This document shows positions 1 to 10,656 of a stretch of 64,000 bases of DNA, one piece after another. The stretch lies in NCBI RefSeq assembly GCF_040712315.1, contig NC_134013.1, forward strand, positions 91,642,001 through 91,706,000, read 5' to 3'. The stretch's first letter is position 1; each line of letters begins with the position of its first letter. Source of the stretch: Castanea sativa. Its lineage: Eukaryota > Streptophyta > Magnoliopsida > Fagales > Fagaceae. The position numbers and the translations under genes were made by a program. A model generated the notes under the pieces. It saw nothing but the letters and a program-made list of their open reading frames with translations, was not told the DNA's origin and searched no databases.

Positions 1-30
1 ATGATAGGACCCTTTTTCTGCTCCTCTCTT

Positions 31-136
31 ATTTCACTGCACAAGCCATTGATGGGAGTGGGACACATTTATTTATTTCACTGCACAAGCCATTGATGGG
101 AGTGGGACACGTTTATTTATTTCATTGCACATGCCA
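31..136. repeat. 44-bp tandem repeat, about 2.4 copies
   Basis: A unit beginning atttcactgcacaagccatt starts at 31 and again at 75, and a decayed third copy starts at 119 (atttcattgcacatgcc). The period is exactly 44 bp. The first two copies are nearly identical. No coding role is seen. Confidence 0.85.
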
Positions 137-424
137 ACCCTGGTTTTTAGTCATAGGACAGGCTGGGAAAATATTATTACAAAATATTGATACAAAATTT
201 TGCCCCTCTCTTGATTGGACCATTTTCTGCTATGATAGGACAGGTTTTTTGCTTTTCACTTAGCCATAGGAGTACAAGCCTGGCTGGACATCTCACATTT
301 GCACTGCACAGGCGCACAACAGCACAAGCTACACTGCACAGTGCAACCCACAGTTATAAGACAACACATTTTGCTCACTTTATCAACTATTATAAATTAT
401 TATACCAATTAATAATTTAATGTG
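137..424. other. AT-rich non-coding sequence
   Basis: No gene is recognised here. The phrase 'gataggac' and short 'cactgcaca' motifs recur several times between 1 and 340, which suggests decayed low-copy repeats. It may be the outer end of the hAT element that resumes at 1434. Confidence 0.4.
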
Positions 425-1433
425 TGTTGGGAAATTTTAGACCCCGATTGATAGAATTAACAAGTTTTAACCTAAGTTGTTAATTAGATTTATTATGCAT
501 AAAACTTGTTAAAACAAACAAACATCAATATCATGTCACAAATATAAGTGCAGCAAAAAAATAAATAAGACAAGATATGATGACCTAGGAAAACTAATGA
601 AACCAACTAGTTTCACAGTAAAAAACCTGGGGGGAAACCTTCCCGGAAAGCAATTCACTATAGTAAAGAGAAGTTTCAGATCTAGTACGAAACCTTTGAC
701 CCTAAACTCTACAATCCCCGTAGATGAACTTACAGCAGAAACCTTCTACTGCTTCAGAACCTCTGAACTCTTCAATATATGAATGCCACCCTTTGATGCA
801 TGGATCTTAGTACGTGACTCACTCCTTTGCACGAATCTCAGTGCATGACTCACTCACCAACTTAAGGAAGAAGAATGTTGGCTGCAAAGTTCTTCACTTC
901 ATCAACAATAAAGATCAAGAAGTACTTGGTTACAAAACCCTATGGCGCGAAGATGCAATAGCTTATTTCTAGAGAGAATAAAGGCTTCACTCACCTTTTG
1001 CATATGTTCTCCTGGTATTCTCTTATGTGACGGCCTCTAAAATAAGCCTTATATATGTCTAGGGTTGTGAGAAAAAAAAAAAAAAAAAAAAGCCTACACA
1101 AATACAAAAGCCTGGCCCAAAAATCAGATCTGAAAATTTTGATTTTCATAACCTCGATAGCTGCTCGATCGATCAAGAAGCTGTCGAGCTTTATTCATTA
1201 AATCTCGATAGATAGCTATCTGTCGAGCAGGTGTCCAGCTAGTGTCTAGCTATCTGTCCAGCTTTAGTGAACACATTTTCTTCACTTGTTTCTTAGTGCA
1301 ATCTTCATGGCTTTAATACTAGACTTGAACAACATGTTCTTTGAAGTATTAAACATATCCTAGATCTACCCAAATACAAGTAAAGTATGTTTTGTCAAAG
1401 GATTAGCCAACTACATAAAATATGTCCTTAACA
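425..1433 (-). mobile_element. Solo LTR (1009 bp) with near-perfect TSD
   Basis: The block begins TGTTGGG and ends CTTAACA, the TG...CA ends of an LTR. It is flanked by atgtg (420-424) and atgta (1434-1438), a 5-bp target duplication with one mismatch. The body matches the 3' LTR at 2691-3750: both carry 'gaagtattaaaca', 'cctagatctaccca' and 'tcgatagatag'-type motifs in the same order. No internal retroelement sequence adjoins it, so this is a solo LTR left by LTR-LTR recombination. Orientation is inferred from the 2691-5504 element. Confidence 0.8.
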
Positions 1434-2690
1434 ATGTATATCATATCGACTTATTTGTATTATAGTAACACTAATTTATTGAACCATGTAAAAAATATAT
1501 TTTTATTTGTGCAGGTTTAGACTTTAAAGTGGTCACGACTTTAGAAAAATTGCAATACCCAGGTTCTATTATTCTATACTTTAAATTTTATTTTTAGTTA
1601 AATTATCATTTTTAATTATAAATTGTGTTTTATTTATCTATAAATATTTTCTCATTATAAATGTCTACTAGAAAATATTTATCCAAATATGAAAAACTTC
1701 AAAAAAAGAGAAAAATTGAAAAACAAATTGAATCTCGAAAAGGACCTATTGATAAATTTGTTACTAGTATTAAAAAAAGCACAATAGAAAGTTTGGGTGA
1801 AAATATTACAAATGAACAAGAAACTTATCAAAAGAGTTGGAAGATAATGAAATTATACAACAAAAAGAGAATAATGAAAATAGTCCTAATAATGTTCAAA
1901 CATCTAATGTAACAATAATTGATAATGAAAAAAATAATAATTTAGAAGAAAATGAAAAAATGACTAACCTACTTACTAATAATATCTATGATCCAAGTCA
2001 ATGGGAAAATATTGATACAAAATTAAGAGATTTATTAGTAGAAAAGGGTCCAACTAGAGACAATGATCTAAATTTTCCTATAGATAATGATCGTAGACAT
2101 TTTTCTACTACATTTTATTTTAAAAATTTATCCAATGGGGAGAAATTTGATAGAAAATGGCTAGTGTATTCAAAAGATTTGGATAAAGCATTTTGTTTTT
2201 GGTGCAAGTTGTTTAATTCAACAATACATGGTAGTGGTACAAATCAACTTACTAATGAAGGAACTAATGATTGGAGAAATATTAGCAATAAGATTAAAAA
2301 TCATGTAACAAGCAAAGAGCATGTTACTAACATGAATGCTTGGATTGACTTAGAAATGAGATTATTGAAAAATAAAACAATTGATAAAAGTTTCCAAAAA
2401 CAAGTTAACAAAGAGAAAGATCATTGGAAAAAAGTGTTGTTAAGAATTATTGTTGTAGTAAAAAATCTTAGAAAAAATAATTTGGCATTTCAAGGAAAAA
2501 ATGAAAAGATCTATCAAGAAAATGATGGAAAATTTTAAAGTCTAATTGAAATGATTGCAGAATTTGATCTAGTAATGCAAGAACATGTTCGACGTATTCA
2601 ACATGGTGCAATTCATAATCATTATCTTGGACATAATGTACAAAATGAATTGATACAATTGTTAGCAAATGAAATTTGATAGACCAAGAA
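1434..2690 (+). pseudogene. hAT-family transposase, N-terminal half (zinc-finger, TTF type)
   Basis: Reading starts at ATG 1661 with a Lys/Glu-rich N-terminus. It changes frame near 1835, continues to a TAA at 2536-2538 and reads on in the same frame to about 2679. The middle carries the TTF-type zinc finger: RHFSTTFYFK, then KAFCFWCKLF, then NHVTSKEHV, supplying the Cys-x2-Cys and His ligands. After the stop comes [11 protein letters not shown], a conserved stretch of the hAT proteins often annotated as 'zinc finger MYM-type protein 1-like'. The sequence breaks off at 2690, where an LTR begins, and the C-terminal half reappears at 5505. The frameshift, the stop and the interruption mean it is dead. 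Positions 1434-1660 are AT-rich 5' flank, probably the element's own leader. Confidence 0.85.
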
Positions 2691-3750
2691 TGTATCAACC
2701 TCTTGTGATAAATTAACCAATTAATTAGCCAAGTTAATTAATTAATTCAATTAACATGCAATACGCGTAGTAGCACAAATAAACCACCAGCTAAGTTAAA
2801 TGCAGCGAAAAATAAAGTTGACATGGTTATTTGTTTATGATTGGGGAAAACCTTCAAGGCAAAAACCCCACCGGGTGATTTTTAGGTCACCACTCCCGAG
2901 AATCCACTATTATCACAACAAGCGGTTACAAGTAAAGGAATCTCAGTACCCTATACCAACCTACAGTTGAACCTTTACCCCAATACACAATTGGACTTGT
3001 TCTATAGTGAAAATCTCTCATTTTCAATGCACGGCTCCCAGTATGTGACTAACCAATTAATGTGCGGATCCTAATACGCGGCTTACTCTTTTGCACGAAT
3101 CCAAGTACATGACTAACACACCAACTTGAAACAGATGTTGGTTGCAAAGTTCTTCAGTTCATCAACACGATGAAGATCATGAAACAATTTGGTTACAAAA
3201 CCCTACGACGTACAAATAGAGCAGCTTCTTCAAGAGAAATATGAACTAGGGCATATGTCTCCGGGCACAATATGCTTGATCAAAACCTTTGCCTCCGGTC
3301 ACAATATGCTTGATCAAAACCTTTGCCTCACACTTGCGCAACCTTTGACAGCCCTTAAAATAATCCTTATATATGTTTAGAGTTATGAGAAAAGAAAGGC
3401 TAAACACATACACATGGATATGCGTGAAATCAGATCTGAAAAATTAATTTTCATAAATCTCGATAGATAGGTTATCTATCAAGCAGTTGTAGAGCATCAG
3501 AATGAAGGTCCCTTTTAAACCTCGATAGATGCTACCTATCAAGCTAGCTGTCGAGCTTTAAAATACAGCACTTCTTCAGTTATTTCTTGGACAGATTTGC
3601 ATGGTTTCAATACTTGAACTTGAATTCTTGTTCCTTGAAGTATTAAACACATCCTAGATCTACCCAATTACAAGTAAAGTGCGTTTTGTCATAGGATTAG
3701 CTAATTCTAAATGACATATGTTCTTAACATAATTCACATATGTCATAACA
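2691..3750 (-). repeat. 3' LTR of the truncated retroelement
   Basis: On the minus strand it starts TGTTATGACATATG at 3750 and runs to about 2691. Outside 3750 lies a purine-rich stretch on the minus strand (aaatgaagagat), as expected of a polypurine tract. It shares a long stretch of ordered similarity with the solo LTR at 425-1433. A 28-bp phrase around 3257-3325 ('cacaatatgcttgatc...') is duplicated in tandem. The exact left end is less certain than the right. Confidence 0.7.
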
Positions 3751-4253
3751 ATCTCTTCATTTGGCAATCCGTGACAAAGCCATAACAAGCAAATGAACAT
3801 ATGAGAGAAGTCATAAATCACTCTATTCATACTCACTTCTTTAATACAATAAAATCTACCTTAACACAACCTGTATTTCTGAAACACTTTAAACAAAACT
3901 CATCAAGGCATCTTAATGTAAAACAAAAATAAAAGATTGCATACATATAAATAAGAAGCATGTGCATAAAGAGAGAAAAGAAACAAAACATGGAGAGATA
4001 GGTGAAAGAAAGTAATAACAACCTCAATATATATCAAAAAGAATACAAGGTTTGCTATCACAATATAAAAACAATGTATCTAAAATATAAAGGAAAGAAA
4101 ATATACAAAAAGTCCTCACTACATCCCTCATAAACAAAAATAATCACTCCCCCTAACAAAAATATATCATATACTAACTCTCCCCCTAAGTACATGACTA
4201 CTCTTATACCCAAAACTACTCCCCCCTTTTTGTCATGAATGACAAAGGGTAAG

Positions 4254-5277
4254 TCACTGAGAAGCAGTCTTCTCCTCGTCACCAGAAGAGCTCGAAGCCT
4301 CATCCTTATCAACGGAGTCACCATCGTCGTCCTCGTCCTCAGAATCCTTTGGAGAAAGAGAGGAAGACTCTACGAAGCCATCAAGGCGAGCCTATCGTCG
4401 TGCAATACAACTGACACAAATGTTCACCTAACACAACTCATCACTAAGAGTGCCAATGCAAGCATCCATGCACTGAAGCTATGCCATAACTGCCTCGAGT
4501 GTCACACCACCTACTAAAGAAGAAGGAATGGATGTGGATGGAGGTGAAGAAGCCGGAGGAGTCGCTGTCTCGGTCCTTGGCTGCTTCAATCGAATTTGGG
4601 CTTTGCTCCGTCTAATGGTTGCCGCATCATTGGCACACATGACGAAGAAGTGATCCGACTCAGGATAGGAGACAGAGAAGTGGCAAATGATCTTTGTGAT
4701 AGCAGAAGGAAAGATAAACTTATCACGGGTTACCGTACCCTTATAGGCATTTATAAGGGAGAGTATGAAGTGAGAGGGAAAGTCAATGGTAAGCCTCTCA
4801 AGGAGGGACAACAAAAAGCAAGCATAAGGCTCAATAATCGAATTATAGTGAGATAATAGATGTAAAGCTGGGGTAATCAAGATGTGCTACCCTCGGAACA
4901 TTTAGCACCTCGGATATAAGATCTGGAGTGACTACGATATGCGTACCTCTAACAAGAGTAGAGAAATGAGGTATGGTGTAATCAAATCAATGCATATTGG
5001 AGTAACACTCTGGTATGATTATGGAGGGAAAAGTGACTGAGACATCACAAAAGGACTCCCAACCCCTACTATAGATGACAGTGGGAAGGTCGATATTAGA
5101 AAAATCCGAAAGGATAACTTGGCATTCTAAATAAATGCTGCGTCAAGAAAATTTTGTCGAAAAGTCCTTACGGGCTTTATCATCACAGAACTAGACATGA
5201 GAAGGGGTGGAATCAGAAGAAGATGGCCCGAAACGAAAAGGGTTCTGGGGTGGAGTAGACTTACGTTTAGGTGCCAT
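4254..5277 (-). pseudogene. Retroelement-associated 'putative plant transposon protein' ORF
   Basis: On the minus strand an ATG at 5277 begins MAPKRKSTP and runs on with several breaks. The best open part is 4880-4479, with LLSLLERLTIDFPSHFI and an Ala/Pro/Ser-rich linker. The end (to 4254) is very acidic (SEDEDDDGDS) and finishes SSSGDEEKTASQ. This layout is typical of an abundant plant retroelement-borne protein of unknown function: basic start, conserved middle, Pro/Ser linker, acidic tail. Multiple stops and frameshifts between 5277 and 4880 make it non-functional. The assignment rests on recognising the family pattern. Confidence 0.65.
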
Positions 5278-5504
5278 GACGCAGACTAACTGAAAGAACG
5301 AGAGAGAGAGAGAGAGAGAGAGAGAAGAAAAAGAGTACCAACACAATTAATATAAAAAAGATAGAAAAGAATGGTACGTATGCATGAAAAATGCATGAAT
5401 ATGAGACATGCAACGATAAAAACTTCATGGGCTTAGCCCAATCCAATCCTACTAGCACAAATGATTTAAACATAGAGAATGTCAATGATGAGATAACATA
5501 ATCT

Positions 5505-5950
5505 ACTGAAAAATCTTTTAGAATTAATTAATTTTTTATATATAGTAGATCAAGCTATTTCATCAAGTGAAAGTAGGTTTGAAAATTTTCAAATATATGA
5601 GGATATTTTTGGTTTTTTATTTAATTTTGAAAAACTAAAAGCACTAGATGATAATAGTTTGAAAAAATAGTCTTAATCTTGAAAGTTTTCTCAAACATGA
5701 TGTTTATTATGATATTTATGGCTTAGATTTATTTTCAGAACAAATAGTTTTAAAAGAAGTCATGCAAATAGATGAAAATACTCCAATTAATGTACTTAAT
5801 TATTTTTTTAAAAAAACTAGATTCTTTTCCAAATGCATATATTGCTTATAGAATATTACTAACAATACCTCTTACGATTGTATCTGTAGAAAGAAGTTTT
5901 TCAAAATTAAAATTAATAAAATCTTATTTAAGGTCTGTCGACAACTAGAA
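5505..5950 (+). pseudogene. hAT-family transposase, C-terminal half (dimerisation domain)
   Basis: Coding resumes with EKSFRIN, then VDQAISSSESRFENFQIYE and IFGFLFNFEKLKALDD. It ends with IPLTIVSVERSFSKLKLIK, the hallmark of the hAT C-terminal dimerisation domain (hAT_C). A frameshift lies near 5530, a TAG follows DDNSLKK, and another shift lies near 5815. It is collinear with the half at 1661-2680, but the central RNase-H-like catalytic part is absent from the window. After 5950 no coding sequence is seen. Confidence 0.85.
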
Positions 5951-5995
5951 ATTATAATAGTCCAATAATGGTTTGGTTTTCAAGCAATAGGAGCT

Positions 5996-6010
5996 TATAT
6001 TATATTATAT

Positions 6011-6043
<33 letters not shown>

Positions 6044-6044
6044 A
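5996..6044. repeat. (TA)n(TG)n microsatellite
   Basis: A run of tatat units passes directly into (tg)10 and tgta. It lies at the 3' side of the broken hAT element. From 6045 to 6267 I see only AT-rich sequence. Confidence 0.9.
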
Positions 6045-6272
6045 TCTCATTGTTGCTACTTACTACCGTGCATTGCATGATGTAATCACTCACTACCAAA
6101 ACTTATTCCCCCCAAAGATTTTCTCACACTCATAGAAAGTTACAGACAAAGAGGAGGTATTAAATATATATAGTCTAATTCTATACTTATTCCTCCAAAT
6201 TAGTGGCAACTGCCGATCGAGAAATTAAGAGAGAGATGGGATATATATGGGAGATGTAATTAATTACATAGT

Positions 6273-7345
6273 TGTAAAGTTGTGATTCACAATTATGTTT
6301 TATATTGGCTTTAATTCTGTGTCAAATTTGATTATAATTCTATTCAATCATTTCCCTGTATTTTTGTGGGATTTAATATAAGGGTTGTGTGTGAGAGTTT
6401 GGTGAAGATTTTGTGAAGATGATGATTTCGCGACTAGCTTGCAACTGGCTCACGAGTGCCAACCCGTGAAATAAGCCACGTGAAAAGCACATGCTAGAAT
6501 ATTAAGAGTCTTTGATAGGCTGGATTTTGCAAGTCATTCGCGACTCAAGCCAAGTTGCAAGTGACTCGCAAAACTTTCTTCTTGATTATTTTTTAGTGTG
6601 CTTTTTCTCATACATTTACCAATACTATATAAACCCTCATTACCCACGAAATGTAAGAAGAACAAGGAGTATTCACAAGAACTTTTGAGAGAGAAAACTC
6701 TAGCCAAACACTTGAGAGTTAGAGATTGTTTACCCATAATCCTCTACATCATTTCTCTAGAGTTCCCATTTACTCCTACCTCTCTATCTACACATCCTTG
6801 AGAGGTTTTTTAGCCCAAACATTTACCTCACCTGTTCTAAGTGTTGAGAGAAGTTTTGGTGCCTATGGAAAGCATTGGAAGAAGACATTGAGTGGCAGAT
6901 GCAATCGGGCAGAATTGCGGGATCCGTATAACTAGTGAAGACAAGACTCTAAGAAGTCTGTTGGTAACTAGAGCTTGGAGGGCTCAAGTACATTGCATAG
7001 ATTAAGCTTGGAGGGTCTTTTTGATATTCGTATACTCCAACTTATTTACTAGTGGATCGATTTCTGTTTGGAGGGCTGAAAAGAGGTTTTTTGCTGAGTA
7101 CTTCGATTTCTTCTTTAATAACACATCTCGATATTATCTTGTATTTGCATTTCTCTTCTCTACTATTTAAGCTTTACATTTATCACTTATTATACTTGCT
7201 TATGCATTATAGTAGTGTTTCAGTTTATTGCGCATCTTTTACTCTTGTTCTGCACTTAATTAAGTTAGAGTAAAAGTATTTAAGCCGTAATTTAAAATTG
7301 GGAATCTAAACAAACATTAGTGTTTCTACACTAATTGAACTTTCA
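6273..7345 (+). mobile_element. Solo LTR, copy A of the TGTAAAG family (1073 bp)
   Basis: It begins TGTAAAGTTGTG and ends TTGAACTTTCA, with a perfect 5-bp target duplication atagt at 6268-6272 and 7346-7350. The second copy of this family is at 8335-10540. No internal region is attached. The open frames inside (for example 6598-6801) have no recognisable protein and are not considered genes. Orientation is arbitrary. Confidence 0.9.
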
Positions 7346-7550
7346 ATAGTAAACTGGAATCTATGACTGTGACTAGGCTAGGATTATTTGTAATTTAACA
7401 ACATAAAATAAGCTTCTTAATTTGAAGAGTAATTTGATAATTTTTTTCAAAAGGTTAATAGATGCATATATTAAAAATGTATGATTGTGTTTGGCGGTTG
7501 AACATGGACTATATAATACAGTTAGTGTTTTTTGGGCTGTTCCATTGAGA

Positions 7551-7800
7551 TTTTTTTTTTTTTTTTGAGAATCCAGATCCAAAGGTCAAGTTTATTTCAT
7601 AAAAGATCAAAGATTACAAAGCATCACAAGTCACTAGAGGAGTTATATCATTAGGACAGGATTCAGTCCAGACCTATAGCTCATTGTCATAAATAGCTTT
7701 CCTAGCAAGAAAATGAAATAATCTTCAAATATTACAAAACAAACCTAAAGGGCTCACAGCTCTCTTATATTGTTTGGAAAACAACCATTTGTGATATTAG
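7551..7800 (-). mobile_element. 5'-truncated L1-type LINE, 3' tail
   Basis: A poly(T) run at 7551-7566 is the poly(A) tail of a minus-strand insertion. Reading leftward into it, the minus strand encodes LFHFLARKAIYDNEL, a stop, then VWTESCPNDITPLV. This resembles the last residues of the RNase H region of plant L1 elements, where an 'LAR-A ... VW-E--P' pattern precedes the stop. No upstream RT is present, so this is a 5'-truncated copy. No clean target duplication could be read. Confidence 0.5.
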
Positions 7801-8329
7801 GAAGTGAGACAACCAAAATGAAAAAAAAAAAAAAAAAAAAACAAGTGAAAGTGAAAAGGTATTATACAGAAGACAAGGGAACTTTGCATATATATGACAA
7901 TGTGGTTGGAAAATTTTAATTTTTTACTCATTCAATTAAAATTATGCAGGTATAACATGCATTTTCATTCTTTGGAGTGCAAGTTCCTTTTAGCCTCAAA
8001 TGAATAATTTGTTTGTATTGGCTTTGGCTACTCAGTAATTGGCTGCACGGATTGTGCCAAGTACACATTCAAAAGTATAGGTAGTGGATATGATAGTTTT
8101 AGCAAGTTGTAGGTTTTTCTAATTTAAAATAAGTGCCCCATAATTATTATTTTGTCAGTCCTTATCACATAAGTATCATCCTTCAAGTACGAAATATTAA
8201 CCTTCTTTTAACTTTTACACAAAATTATCTCTATAATCTAACAAGTTGAAAACTTGATCATTAATTCATCAGCTATTTGTTCCACAGTAAATAATGTAAA
8301 ATAAATACGATAATGATGCATGTATTTTC
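7801..8329. other. Intergenic, no gene seen
   Basis: AT-rich DNA with an A21 run near 7820-7842. Short frames only. No similarity to the flanking elements was noticed. Confidence 0.5.
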
Positions 8330-8334
8330 AATTA

Positions 8335-10540
8335 TGTAAAGTTGTGATTTCCAACTAGCCTTTGCTAGCTTTAATTACATGCCAAATTTGGTTGTTATTC
8401 AATCAATCATTACCCTAGATCTATGTGGGTTTAATTGTAAGGGATGAGTGTGAAAAATTGGTGAAGAATCAAGCATGCTATGAAGATCAGTGCAGATTCA
8501 CGACTAGCTCGCGAGTAAAGCAACCCGTGAAAAGGTCATGTGTGAAGCACAAGACTAGAAGATAAATGTTGAAAAAATACATGTTTGTATCGCATACTAA
8601 ACATACGCAGCGAAAAATTAACGGATCTACTTCATTCGCAATTGATAACATGTGCTATGTAAGTTTCAGAATTTAAGAATAAGAAAACGTACGTTGGTGA
8701 GGTAAAATTCAAAACGATCTGAATAGAAGTGCTTGGGAACACTTTTAATCTTCACTCTAATTTCACTTAATTCCCAAGAAGTGTGGTCTCTCAATCAGTT
8801 TCCAATGAGAGAATAAGAGAGTGTCCAACGCTCACATACAAGACATTTCATTCCTAGTATGATCTTAATGAAAGACCCTTATGAAAAGTCTCTTGTCAAA
8901 TTCTGTATGTTTCTTAATTATATTCAATATCACTATATGAATATAATTGCACTCTAGGTCTTATTAATAAATTATATCCCAAGACTTTATTATACATGCA
9001 ACCCCTTCGTTAAAATATTCATAGTAATACAAAGTCATGAACATAAACTGCCACTTTGAAGATTATTACATCTTAATCTTTGAATACCCGATTTAATCAT
9101 TTATATTATTCATCATATATTTATGAAATCCAATTTCATAAATATATACTTTAGTAACTCCTTACTAAAGTGGTTAGGCCGAACACTCTGAATAACCAAA
9201 CCCATTAAACTTATCTCAAAAGAATATTTTATATCTCCGCTAAGAGATTATGAATTCCATCTTGAAAATATATGTTCCATCAACACTAAATGCAGCTGCC
9301 CAACATACTGAGGTTTTAACCGTGACTAATAGATCTCACTCCTGATATATCAAAGTAACCTACATCTCATAATCATATCAATTATTCTCTTAGGATTTAG
9401 AGTTGATGTAAATAGAAGTCGTGAGATTTATTATTCATTTGACAGTCGTTAAAAGAATAATAAATCTTAGTTGATATGTTATATTCTTCGCAGATAAAAC
9501 ACTCAATTTCATCACCAACTACGAACTACATTTTGAGTTTACAAAGAACTTGTGATTTACATCTTTTGTGACTTAATCACATAAATCACATACAATGCAT
9601 CTCATGGACTAAGATAATGTCTCATTAGTTCATTTATAGATAGTCTTATATAATTAAACAATTTAATTATTTATAACATGCAAATAAATTGGATTTTAGG
9701 GCATAAACCCCAACAATAAAGAGTTATGCCAACCTATCATTTCACGAGTACTTCATGAGAAAGGCCATCTCACGAGGTACCCGTGAAACTCTCTGTTTGG
9801 CAAAAATGAAAAGTGTTTTACTAAATTCTTTACACACACTATATATACCCTCATTATCTACGAAATTGTAAAAAATGTTTTTCAGAAAGAAAATCCTAAC
9901 AAAACACTTGAGAGTTAGAGATTGTCATACCTACAATCGTCTATACAAATTGTTTTGGTTTTGCTTTACTCCTACCTCTCTATCTATACATCCTTGAGAG
10001 GTTCTTAGCCCAAACACTTACCTCACTCATTCTGAGTGTTGAGAGAAGTTTTGGTGCCTTTAAGAAGCATTGGAAGAAGCCATTAAGTGGCGGATGCAAT
10101 CAGGAAGAATTATGAGATACGGAAAGCTAGTAAAGACAAAACCCCGAAAAGTCCGTTGTTAGCAGAAACTTGGAGGACTCAAGTACATTGAGTAGATTAG
10201 GCTTGGAGGGCCTTTTTGATATTTGTGTACTCCAACTTATTCACAAGTGGATCAATTTCGACTTATAGGGTCGTAGAGAGGTTTTTCACCGAGTTCTTTA
10301 GTTTCCTCTTCGATAACACATATGGTGTTATCTTATATTTGCATCTCTCTTCCTACTCTTTAAGCTTTACTTTTATTGCTCATTATGATCTGCTTATGGC
10401 TTAGAGTAGTGTTACCGATTTATTGTGCTTCATTTACATTTGTTCTACACTTAGATAAGTTAGAGTAAAAACAAGTAAACCGTAATTTAAAATGGGAGGT
10501 CTAAACAAGCGTTAGTGTTTTTACACTAATTCAACTTTCA
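8335..10540 (+). mobile_element. Solo LTR, copy B of the TGTAAAG family, split by a nested LTR
   Basis: It begins TGTAAAGTTGTG and ends TCAACTTTCA, with a perfect target duplication aatta at 8330-8334 and 10541-10545. Removing the nested insert (8567-9715 plus its 5-bp duplication) leaves about 1052 bp, matching copy A (1073 bp) along its length. The matching gene 2 flank at 38176-38195 holds a single aatta and no LTR, so the pre-insertion site is visible. The LTR abuts the 3' end of gene 1. Confidence 0.92.
8567..9715 (+). mobile_element. Nested solo LTR (1149 bp)
   Basis: It begins TGTTGAAAAAATACATG and ends ACCCCAACA, with a perfect target duplication ataaa at 8562-8566 and 9716-9720. It sits inside solo LTR copy B and is therefore younger than it. 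The sequence is unrelated to the host LTR. No coding content. Orientation is arbitrary. Confidence 0.88.
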
Positions 10541-10656
10541 AATTACAATTCTGCTTCTTTATCATGTGAAGCAAACAACCATCACAGTATCTTCCAGCTA
10601 GCTATCCAACACAATTAAAGCAGCCAATTAGCAGAAGCTTAAATGTAAAAAGGATA

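Larger units (their letters stand above)
2691..5504 (-). mobile_element. Truncated LTR retroelement inserted in the hAT gene
   Basis: This minus-strand element reads, from high to low coordinates: a leader, an ORF for a 'putative plant transposon protein' (5277-4254), a 500-bp spacer, a purine-rich tract just outside 3750 and a 3' LTR (3750-2691). No 5' LTR and no pol genes are present. At about 5505 the sequence passes straight into the C-terminal part of the hAT transposase. The central part of that transposase is missing, so the 5' LTR and adjacent host sequence were probably lost in one deletion. Confidence 0.75.

Noticed and set aside
187..420. Open frame of 77 codons
   Set aside because: No recognisable domain, low-complexity and repeat-derived sequence, no conservation signal visible.
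4239..4517. Plus-strand open frames at 4239-4517 and 4596-4856
   Set aside because: They are antisense shadows of the retroelement ORF on the minus strand.
6273..10540. The two TGTAAAG LTRs as the ends of one intact retrotransposon
   Set aside because: Different target duplications (atagt and aatta) and no retroelement interior between them.
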